DNA from: Cyclostephanos tholiformis
Lineage: Eukaryota; Bacillariophyta; Thalassiosirophyceae; Thalassiosirales; Thalassiosiraceae
Assembly: GCA_036939975.1 (NCBI GenBank)
Contig: JALLPB010001299.1
Location: forward strand, 1 to 10,356
Length of the DNA stretch: 10,356 nt
Direction of reading: 5' to 3'
A model generated the notes under the pieces. The model was not told the DNA's origin. It ran no database searches and worked only from the letters and a program-made list of their open reading frames with translations. Below, one piece after another: positions 1 through 7,271 of the stretch (within the stretch, counting starts at the first letter, position 1; every line of letters starts with the position of its first letter). The translations under genes were made by a program, and so were the position numbers.

Positions 1-409
1 GAGCCCCTCACTAAGCTAAAATGAGGGCAAGCCCCCTTAATTCCCTCAACCTCAAGGGCGCGCGCGGGCAACGACGCCTCTTTTTTTGTTTTTTATTCTG
101 GCGCCAACTCTCCCGCTGTTAAGTACGTATGCGTTTGGAGGGGTGGGTACGTATGTTACTATGTGGAAGATCGCGGACATTGCCGTTCAATCAACTACAT
201 ACTTTTTCCTCCAATATGACAGTAATATCTATCGCGTCATCCTATCCTATCCTCTCTCTCGAATCTCGCGCGGCTCGCCTCGCTCGCCCACCTCCTCCCT
301 GACTGACGCCTAGCTTCCTCCCAATCCACACCGAAGAGAGAGAGCGTGTCACCGTTACTAGGTGGTACCATTCCTACACTCGGCTCCTCGGGTCATCCCA
401 CACAACATA
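1..409. promoter_or_regulatory. Upstream region of the translocator gene, no gene seen
   Basis: No protein in this stretch looks real; a 75-residue open frame at 86-313 has no recognisable motif. The stretch 236-310 is rich in CT (repeated CCTAT and CTCTCTCTC), followed by a GAGAGAGAG run at 335-343. Such pyrimidine-rich DNA just before a start codon is compatible with a core promoter and 5' leader of the translocator gene, but I see no clear TATA box and cannot place the transcription start. Calling it regulatory is inference from position only. Confidence 0.3.
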
Positions 410-1904
410 ATGTCCATCATGAGGAAATTCGCACTATTGGCACTATTCGCGACATCGGCGAGCGCCTTCGCGTTCACGCCGCGGGCGTCGTCGACGAGTG
501 CGACGACCTCGAATAAGCTCGGCGGTTTCGTTCCTCCTCCCGCTAGCAAGGGGTTAGCAGGGTGAGTGCTTGGTCACGACATTACAATACTCATACCGCC
601 GTTTCGGGGGATTTACTACGCACCCCCCCCTCCCTCCCCCCCTCCCCCCCGAGGAGGATTTGTCCACTTCGCAGGAGGATGAATCCCAATCATCGTGCTG
701 CCCGAGGGCTCTTTCAGCTTCGGGTGTTTGGGGGGGCGGGGAGGGCATGCATCGAGACTTGGTTCGTTTGTTAAAAATTGTTCTCCGTCTTCGTCGGGAA
801 AACGTCGAATCGGTTTTAACCCTCGTCTAAACGGAATATATCCTCTCTACGTTTGTCGTATCTCCTCCCCTCGATTATGAAAATGTCAAAAGGGCCACAT
901 CGCAATCGACCTCCCTGGCCCTCTCCACCAGCGGCGGCGCCGCCGCCGCCGCCGCCCCCGCCGAATCCGGCTCGAGTCTAAAGGAATCGCTCGAGGTTGG
1001 GTCCTACTTCGCATTGTGGTACCTCTTCAACATCGGGTACAACATATACAACAAGCAGGCCCTCAACGCGCTCGCGTTCCCGTGGACCATCGCGACGATC
1101 CAAATGGCCACTGGCATACTCTACTTTGCCCCCCTTTGGCTATTGGGCCTCCGCAAGGCGCCCAAGCTCAGCCTGGCCGAACTTAGGACCCTAGTTCCCA
1201 TCGCATTGTGCCACACCGGCGTACACGTCGGCGCCGTGATCGCCCTCGGCGCCGGCGCCGTCTCCTTCGCGCACATCGTCAAGGCGTCCGAACCCGTCGT
1301 CACCTGCGGATGCAACGCCCTACTCCTCGGCGAGATATTGCCGATGAAGGTTTACGCCACCCTCCTGCCCATCATCGGCGGCGTGGCCATCGCCTCGATG
1401 AAGGAGCTTTCCTTCACCATGCTCGCGCTCGCGTCGGCGATGCTATCGAACGTCTCGTCCTCCCTCCGCGGCGTCCTGTCCAAGAAGACCATGAGCGGGA
1501 AGAAGATCGGGGAGAACCTCGACGCCCAGAACCTGTACGCGGTGTTGACGGCCATGTCCACGGTCATGCTCATCCCGATGATGCTCGCGATCGAGGGCAC
1601 AGGCTTCCTCCCCGCCTTCCGGGCCGCGGTGAAGGGCGGGTCCTTCACGAACAAGTCCCTGTCGACCCTGCTCCTCCTCGGGGGCGCCACGTACTACCTG
1701 TACAACGAGGTGGCGTTCCTCGCCCTCGGCAAGGTCAATCCCGTCACCCACGCAGTGGGCAACACCATCAAGCGCGTGGTGATCATCGTGGCGAGCGTCG
1801 TCGCTTTCAAGACTCCCATGTCGACGGGATCGATCATAGGCTCGTCCATCGCGATCCTTGGCACGCTGTTGTACTCCCTCGCTATGAACTCCGTGAAGAA
1901 ATAA
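410..1904 (+). CDS. Plastid triose-phosphate/PEP-type phosphate translocator, two exons (410-561, 893-1904)
   Basis: Predicted 387-residue member of the plastid phosphate translocator family (TPT/PPT/GPT/XPT, drug/metabolite transporter superfamily), which exchanges phosphorylated C3, C5 or C6 compounds for phosphate across plastid envelope membranes. Exon 1 gives a hydrophobic signal peptide (about residues 1-19) ending ASA before FAF, the diatom-type cleavage motif. A Ser/Thr-rich, then Ala-rich transit-like segment follows (to about residue 85), then a multi-spanning membrane domain. Family hallmarks are visible: SFAHIVKASEP with Lys181, a Tyr-rich ATYYLYNEVAFLAL segment, and NPVTHAVGNTIKR with Lys344-Arg345; equivalent Lys and Lys-Arg residues bind the phosphate group in known translocators. 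The first ATG (410) was chosen because it begins the signal peptide; a second in-frame ATG at 419 also works. Joining GTGAGT at 562 to the acceptor AG at 891-892 keeps the frame. Substrate class (triose phosphate or PEP) cannot be settled by eye. The FAF motif suggests an inner plastid envelope membrane (inference). Confidence 0.92.
562..892 (+). other. Spliceosomal intron of the translocator gene
   Basis: The donor is G|GTGAGT at 562. The acceptor is AAAAG|G at 891-892, preceded by a pyrimidine-rich stretch (841-872). The 331-bp intron is phase 2: exon 1 ends in GG and exon 2 supplies G, giving Gly51, and the following residues read ATSQSTSLALST into the transporter frame. Without splicing the frame ends at TGA 563-565, formed by the donor itself. 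The intron contains a C-rich block (623-650) and a G-rich block (730-745). The exact acceptor is inferred from frame and context, not from transcripts. Confidence 0.75.
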
Positions 1905-1911
1905 ATGGACG

Positions 1912-1941
1912 CGAAAAAAAAAGAAAGAAAGAAAGAAGGAA
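1912..1941. repeat. A-rich (AAAG)n microsatellite after the translocator stop
   Basis: A run of A is followed by repeated GAAA units immediately downstream of the TAA at 1902-1904. It is probably part of the 3' untranslated region. No canonical polyadenylation signal is evident. Confidence 0.6.
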
Positions 1942-2043
1942 AAATCAAGTGGATGCGATATTCTACGCTTGTGGTGGGGAAAGAGTTGGGTTCACGTATT
2001 TGTCAGTCATGTGGTGCTGGAGAGTTTTTGGTCATTTTTTTCA

Positions 2044-2078
<35 letters not shown>

Positions 2079-2083
2079 GGGGG
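2044..2083. repeat. Poly-G homopolymer (34 G, then A and 5 G)
   Basis: Thirty-four consecutive G at 2044-2077, an A at 2078 and five more G. It lies about 140 bp beyond the translocator stop, preceded by a T-rich stretch (2026-2040). The tract can form G-quadruplexes. Its length is unreliable in most sequencing and assembly, so the number of G may not be exact. Confidence 0.9.
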
Positions 2084-2344
2084 AGTGCGGTGGAAAGGGA
2101 TGGGTAGTCGCATGGCGAAGATTGGCGGTGATCGCCAACAAGGAATGGTCGCAAGCAAAAGCACAATCATCGCATCGAATGCACGGGGCACCAAAACATC
2201 ATATCGGTGGATATCTTTTTGATTTTTTGGATGATTTTGCACTCTGTGCGAGCCATCAGTTGTAGATGCAAGGTAACCATAGTTACTTTGATCATTACTT
2301 TTTTTGTTCTTTAAGCGGCTTGAATATTGGCCTCTAGGGCAGTG

Positions 2345-2955
2345 ATGTTATGGCTAAAGAGAATTAGGTCGGTTTATCTAATCGTTTCACATGGTGAACT
2401 TTTGGTCTACGGACTACAGGCGCTTAATCTCGGAAGTGATCTGGTCATCGAGGTAAGTCTTGTGTAAGCTGATACTTCTCGGTGTAATGTAATGACCGTG
2501 TTCTGTGTGAATGTAGCATTCCCATTATTTGACGTCTACCTCTTGAAGTAAAAGCTGGTACCATAGACTGCAAGTAATTCTCACTCCATTCACCTACCTA
2601 GGTAGGTACGTATATTATTATTGTCACGTGCAGGATTATTATTGTTTACCTACTAGGGTACTACTTCGTTTAGAGGGAGTACCTAATACCGTATGGTAGA
2701 TACCTCTCATATACCTAAGTACTATTTGCTTGCTCCAATGATGATACTATTTTTGCATTTACGTCTTGGCTCAATAAACCTTACTACCCCAATTAGGTTT
2801 TGCCTCCTCCCCCCCTGTTTACTACCAACCATACTTACCTTAAACAGCCTGAGTCGGATCAAATTGCGGCTTGGGCAAGTAGAGGAGCTGATCTGTTCAC
2901 GGATGAAATACTCCAGATTGTACGTGATCCTACTTCACTTAGTGCTCAGCGCTAA
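2345..2955 (+). CDS. Weak candidate for a small two-exon gene (2345-2452, 2848-2955)
   Basis: I do not recognise this product. An ATG at 2345 opens 36 codons that end in phase at a good donor, GAG|GTAAGT (2453). A second 36-codon stretch with a protein-like composition (acidic and hydrophobic, including GADLFTDEILQIVRDPTSL) starts at 2848, directly after a convincing acceptor: a C/T-rich run at 2801-2820, then TTAAACAG. It ends at TAA 2953-2955. Joining the two keeps the frame and would give 71 residues. There is no promoter evidence and no known domain, and the first part could have further exons upstream: another T-rich acceptor-like site ends at about 2313. It may equally be a gene fragment or chance. 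Confidence 0.22.
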
Positions 2956-3342
2956 GTCTGTTTATAATTTTTGACCTGGTTTGACGGCGCTTGCGCCTCA
3001 TGCCGCCCCTTTCCTCCCCCCGCCCCCCCCTACCCCAATCCTACCATCCCCAAATGTCAGGATGAATAGGATTCACAATAATCCCATTGATCCATACTCA
3101 AACACACAGAATCAATTGGTGTTCGAGCGAAGTCGTGACTACAAATTAAGAAAAACTTGCCATTAATATACAGTTGGAAACAACACAAAGATCGCAACAT
3201 ATCCAGGGTAGGCGGCTCTATGAGTTATGCTACAGCATTTGAATTTGTACCTAAAATAGGCCCTATTTATGAGTTATAGAGTTATTTTTTTGAAGACAGT
3301 TATGCCAACAAATGTGCTTTAATTTTCGTTAAATCCGCAAGC

Positions 3343-3780
3343 TTAGAACCTAAGCTTCTGGAAGAAGTAAGTCGATCCACCAGCCTTCTTCTCGCTGGTG
3401 ATCTGTTTCTGATTCAAGTAACGTTCCTCGAAAATCTTCTTCAAGTTCTTCTTAACTTCCACCTTCTTCTCCCCAACGAGATCGGCCTCGTCGACGGCCT
3501 TCTTAAGGTCCATGTCCACCACGTAACGGGTAGGGAAGACGTGACGGACGTTAATGTACTTGACGAACGGCTTCATGGTCTTGCTCCTTTTCTCGACCTT
3601 CTTCTTGGACATGCCACGAGTGACCTTGCGCGGCCCTCGGGCGATGCCAGCGACGAGGCAGTGGGAGAATCGCTTGTCGTCCGAGTTGCCCTCTTCCATG
3701 TTCTTAATGACGACTGCCTTCTTACCGGCATGACGACCAGCGAGGATGATAACGACTTTTCCAGACTTGATGATCGCCAT
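3343..3780 (-). CDS. RPL27: 60S ribosomal protein L27 (eL27)
   Basis: A 145-residue basic protein of the large cytosolic ribosomal subunit, intact from ATG to TAA and uninterrupted. The N-terminus shows the KOW-type strand pattern (KSGKVVIILAGRHAGKKAVV), residues about 1-30. The middle carries HCLVAGIARGPRKVTRGMSK and VKYINVRHVFPTRY, followed by the DMDLKKAV segment, and the protein ends in FFQKLRF, the conserved eL27 tail. Animal and plant eL27 are about 135-136 residues, so this copy is slightly longer. The ATG at 3780 is the right start because the family begins directly with the KOW segment. The leader upstream on this strand is rich in C and T, as is common for ribosomal protein genes. 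It is transcribed away from the hydroxylase gene at 4438. Confidence 0.95.
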   Translation of the reverse strand: MAIIKSGKVVIILAGRHAGKKAVVIKNMEEGNSDDKRFSHCLVAGIARGPRKVTRGMSKKKVEKRSKTMKPFVKYINVRHVFPTRYVVDMDLKKAVDEADLVGEKKVEVKKNLKKIFEERYLNQKQITSEKKAGGSTYFFQKLRF

Positions 3781-4437
3781 TTTAGATTATGGTGTTATAT
3801 TCTTCTGCTGAATGAGAGAAATGGAGAGCTGAGATTGTGAGCGTGTGAAAGTAAACAGACCAGGGAACCATGTCCTCAAACACATGGTACATTACTCGGC
3901 GGATCTCCTGTAACAAACGACGCAGTTAGCCGCATGATTTTAGCATGATTTTAACCAAAAAGGAGGCAAACGATGTGAGGATTGCGCAAAAAGAGGGTGA
4001 ATTCGACATGAGACGAATATAACAGACACACATACCAGTGAGCGTCAGAATTCAGGTAAGGACCCACAATCAAACGACGAAATGCTTCCTCAATAATGAG
4101 ATTGCCTTCCTCTCTTTTCGAGAGGGATGAACAAAGAGTTTCGGAACACCATGATCATCGTCGCCAGGGCTTACACGCACCGTTCTAGTTTGACTATAGT
4201 AGGTTATGTGAAAGTTCTTGGTTGGTTTGGGGGGGTTGGGGGGATCGCATGGTCGTACCAGATCGACATAGGAACTTTTACCTAGTGTAGTAATCCGAGA
4301 AAAGGTAAGTTGGAAACATTCGTCCGATGGTACCCTTAAACTGGTACGCTTACGCTACATCGTACTCCTGAATCCCGTAGCCAGAAGAATGTAAGGTTGA
4401 GTCAGCAGTTCGTACTAAAACGGTTCTACACTTGACA
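3781..4437. promoter_or_regulatory. Divergent intergenic region of eL27 and the hydroxylase gene
   Basis: These 657 bp lie between two start codons pointing away from each other, so both promoters should be here (inference). Visible items are a tandem 11-bp duplication GCATGATTTTA at 3932-3942 and 3943-3953, a 7-bp inverted repeat ACCATGT/ACATGGT at 3867-3873 and 3882-3888, and a G-rich stretch at 4228-4244. I see no convincing TATA box and no open frame with a known motif. Confidence 0.4.
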
Positions 4438-5679
4438 ATGACGACGAAGGAAAAGACACGAACGAGCAAGTTTTCCAACATAACCATGCCATCTAACACG
4501 GACTCAATCAGGAGGCGGCCCAATGCTGTGATGCCTCCTCGTGGGAAAGAAATCCTACCCACCGACGACGAGTCCTCGTCGTCATCAAGCTCGGAATCGG
4601 AAGCGCCATCCCATTTGGAGCGAAGCGAACTTCGATTGTCATCGGCCATCGGCGAGGCCGCAATTAAGGGTGCCACCAAACTTTATTCCCCGTCGTCGTC
4701 ATCTTCGGAATCGAAAATTATAGAACGTTTCCTACCTTGGCTTGGCCTCGCCGTCTGGCCCCTAATGCTATTCCTTCCCCTCTTGCTCAATCACACAACC
4801 AAGTTTCACTACTCCGCCCTCTTCCCACGCGCGTGGTACACAATCCAGGGTGAAAATTGGCTCGACAAATCCATCGAGCAGGGTGGGATATGGGAGTATG
4901 GCACGAACAATATGTATGTCGGCAGCGACAGACCGTTACGGCATCCTCTGGGACTCTTCCTGGGCATCTCGGCCGTCGCCATGGGGCACTTTTTTTTACT
5001 GATCTATTTCCGATTGCACCAACAACAGGTTCTCGGAAAGACCACGCCCATCCAACGCAGGGGAGTGGTCGATTATGACTATTCGGTGGCGATGAAAAGT
5101 CATCTCTCGCAACCGGGGGGATTTCTGCTTCTGGGATTGTACCTCGCGATAACTTGGGTATTCGACATGCTACCCCCCTCCTACTATTCCTTCGGGGGAG
5201 GGATACAGTACACCCGCGTCGCTCTATGTCTCGTTTGTCAGGACTTTTCCCAGTTCGTCATGCACCGAGTTGAACACGTGGCTCATCCGAAAATGTACAA
5301 AATATCGCACAAGCCGCATCACAGATTCACCAATCCGAAGTTGTTCGACGCATTCGATGGTAGCGTCCCGGACACGGTGATCATGATATTGATCCCGCTG
5401 TTCGTTACCGCGCACGTCGTGCGAGATTGCAACGTGTGGACCTACATGGCTTTTGGATCGTCTTATGCCAATTGGCTAACCCTCATTCACTCGGAGACGA
5501 CCTTCCCATGGGAGCGCGTCTTTCGTTTGTTGGGACTCGGCACAGCAGCGGATCATCATGTCCATCATAAGTTTTTCAAGTACAACTTTGGACATACGCT
5601 CATGTGGTTTGATTGGATTGTAGGAACGTATCGAAATCCCAAGGATGTATGGGGGAAAGAATTTAACGACGGTGTTTGA
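4438..5679 (+). CDS. Fatty acid hydroxylase / sterol desaturase superfamily membrane enzyme
   Basis: A 413-residue integral membrane di-iron oxygenase of the family containing sterol C5-desaturases and C4-methylsterol oxidases, probably in the ER membrane. All three histidine clusters that hold the iron pair are present: HRVEH (276-280), HKPHH (291-295) and HHVHH (373-377), the last followed by KFFKYNFGHTLMWFDWIVGTYR, the typical C-terminal signature. Hydrophobic spans lie near 99-118, 170-192, 227-247 and 310-330. Residues 1-98 are a hydrophilic extension with two Ser/Glu tracts and no signal or transit peptide. The ATG at 4438 is the first in the frame. The spacing and the DAFDGS segment after the second box fit the general family, but the substrate (sterol or acyl chain) cannot be assigned. 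No intron is needed, and nothing is broken. Confidence 0.88.
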   Translation: MTTKEKTRTSKFSNITMPSNTDSIRRRPNAVMPPRGKEILPTDDESSSSSSSESEAPSHLERSELRLSSAIGEAAIKGATKLYSPSSSSSESKIIERFLPWLGLAVWPLMLFLPLLLNHTTKFHYSALFPRAWYTIQGENWLDKSIEQGGIWEYGTNNMYVGSDRPLRHPLGLFLGISAVAMGHFFLLIYFRLHQQQVLGKTTPIQRRGVVDYDYSVAMKSHLSQPGGFLLLGLYLAITWVFDMLPPSYYSFGGGIQYTRVALCLVCQDFSQFVMHRVEHVAHPKMYKISHKPHHRFTNPKLFDAFDGSVPDTVIMILIPLFVTAHVVRDCNVWTYMAFGSSYANWLTLIHSETTFPWERVFRLLGLGTAADHHVHHKFFKYNFGHTLMWFDWIVGTYRNPKDVWGKEFNDGV

Positions 5680-6061
5680 GCTGTATTATTAATTTGTATG
5701 CTCCCTGTTGTTGTAGTTGTTGTTTGGTTCTCGTAAGGCACAGCATGTCCATGAGAAACAAAAGTGTGCACATGATTCGTTGTGAATCCTTTTTTATTCG
5801 TAAGACTGTAAATTGATATAGCATAAAGACACAAATTGATCTAGATTTTCATGTGAGTATTATTGTATACTTTTTTGAACAGAGGAGGGTGTGCAAATGT
5901 GAGGCGATCCAGATTAATTGCACATCATGCCTATTCCCTGAAAAAAGATTGAAAGGCTCCACGGAGACTGTGTAAGTAAGGTGATTTCAGTCCATGTAAT
6001 TATCTCAGTAACTCCATCTGCATAGTGACAGGGAGAAACATGCATCAATTAACACCAGTTG

Positions 6062-6096
6062 TGTCAATTACTAATACTAGTATATAATAATTGACA
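6062..6096. repeat. Perfect 9-bp inverted repeat with inner palindrome
   Basis: Arms TGTCAATTA (6062-6070) and TAATTGACA (6088-6096) flank 17 bp that contain the palindrome ATACTAGTAT (6074-6083). It may be a hairpin or a small protein-binding site; the function is unknown. Confidence 0.6.
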
Positions 6097-6250
6097 TAAA
6101 TAAAAAAGTAAGGTATCGTGAATATGGTTAATGCTGGTGCTTCCATCTCTATGCTTCACTCCATGCCTCCATTGCTGATTCCATCCTGATACCAATTCCC
6201 TAAATGTAACACCCTATCCTAATCTGGCCTTTCCTGTCTTGCCTGACCAA

Positions 6251-6377
6251 CTTGTTCTGCTCAACTCTAGTTGGTATTACTCTACTACTGATGCATGAAT
6301 AGTAGAGTTTGGCTCTGATGGGGTTATGCAAGAACAAGAAAATCTGATCTTGCACCCCAACAAGATGCAAGATTTTC
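6251..6377. repeat. Cluster of nested inverted repeats
   Basis: Outer arms CTTGTTCT (6251-6258) and AGAACAAG (6331-6338) enclose inner arms CTCTACTA (6280-6287) and TAGTAGAG (6300-6307). Directly after, GAAAATCTGATCTTG (6338-6352) is nearly the inverse of CAAGATGCAAGATTTTC (6361-6377). It could be a hairpin-forming RNA or the remnant of a small inverted-repeat element. No target duplication was seen. Confidence 0.45.
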
Positions 6378-6616
6378 ACAAGATATGGTCTGTAAGTCTC
6401 ACAAGAAATTGAACTGCAAGTTTTCTTTCGTCCTATTGTGACTGTAAGCTATTCCCTGTAGTGGCTTGACATTGAATGGCTGCAAACTTCCCTGCTCTTT
6501 TCTCCTTCAACAACAGAGCCGAGTGGATGTATTGAAGCTAGGACATATATAATTAGAGTTGTCATGGTTTTTACTGCATTTTTTTAATTTAATGCCTCAG
6601 CACCACTCAGTAAAAT

Positions 6617-6640
6617 GAGTAAAAAGAGCTCTTTTTACTC
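6617..6640. repeat. Perfect 24-bp palindrome
   Basis: Arm GAGTAAAAAGAG (6617-6628) is followed without a spacer by its exact reverse complement (6629-6640). It lies 70 bp before the satellite array starts. It could be a hairpin, a binding site for a dimeric protein or the tip of a palindromic element. Confidence 0.85.
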
Positions 6641-6709
6641 TATTAATATGATTAAAAGGAGTAGAACTGAGTTTTGAAAAAAACCTTTACTTAGTAAAAC
6701 CCAACCTAG

Positions 6710-7271
6710 CAGCTGATGGAGGTGCTCAAAAACATTATATATCCAACATAGATGTGAGATGCAGTCATTGGTGGTTTTACAGCCTTAACCATGACACCAC
6801 AACATCATTTGGACTCTGCCTTACACCAATTATCAAAAAAATTGCCCCAACCTGCAGAAGGTACAACAGTGTGGCGGTGCACCCATAAGCCCAACCACAG
6901 CATATGAAGGTGCTCAAACACTTTATATACTTCCAATAAGAATGTAAGATAAAGTAAATGATGGTTTACAGCCTCGACCATGACACCACAACATCATTTG
7001 AACTCTACCTTACCTCAATTTTCAAAAAATGCACCCCCCTGCGCAGGTATAACAGTATAGGGTGCACCCATATGCCCATCAACAGCATATAAAGCTGCTC
7101 CAACACATTATGTACACTTAATGTGGATGTGGGATGCAGTCAGTGGTGATTTAAAGCCTCAACATTGACACCTCAATGTCATTTGGTCATCACCATACCC
7201 CATTTTTTCAAAATTTGGCCCAAACTTGCACCAGGTATAACAATGTGATGATGCACCCATATGCCCATCCA
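6710..7271. repeat. Satellite trimer 1: monomers A (6710-6897), B (6898-7082), C (7083-7271)
   Basis: Three head-to-tail monomers of 188, 185 and 189 bp, each starting CAGCTGATGG or CAGCATAT(A/G)AAG. Shared blocks in order are GCTCAAA-ACA-TATAT, ATGCAGTCA-TGGTGGTTT, ACAGCCT-AACCATGACACC, CATCATTTG-ACTCTGCC, a GGTATAACAGTGTGG-like block, and GCACCCATATGCCCA. Within the trimer the monomers are clearly related but diverged. No coding frame runs through them. Confidence 0.88.

Larger units (their letters stand above)
1942..3342. other. Intergenic region between translocator and eL27
   Basis: Apart from the G run and the weak two-exon candidate, I see no gene. Stretch 2590-2720 is dense in TACCT and AGGTA words and holds a perfect 16-bp palindrome at 2592-2607. 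Stretch 3016-3046 is C-rich. Open frames at 2693-2974 and 2981-3166 have no recognisable motif. The end next to 3342 should contain the eL27 3' untranslated region. Confidence 0.5.
5680..6709. other. AT-rich intergenic DNA with inverted repeats, no gene seen
   Basis: The first part should include the 3' untranslated region of the hydroxylase gene; a TTGTTG-type simple stretch lies at 5706-5724. No frame in either strand looks coding. The region holds several short perfect inverted repeats, listed separately (6062-6096, 6251-6377, 6617-6640). Confidence 0.6.

Noticed and set aside
86..313. 75-residue open frame upstream of the translocator
   Set aside because: No motif, low-complexity CT-rich end, and it lies where the promoter and leader are expected.
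1208..2107. 299-residue Arg/His/Pro-rich open frame overlapping the translocator
   Set aside because: Its composition is what a shifted reading of the GC-rich transporter exon gives, and it ends by reading the poly-G run as glycines.
2003..2242. Minus-strand frame with a polyproline run
   Set aside because: The prolines come only from the G homopolymer; nothing else in it looks like protein.
3541..3840. 99-residue open frame on the plus strand over eL27
   Set aside because: It is the antisense shadow of a clearly conserved ribosomal protein gene and has no motif of its own.
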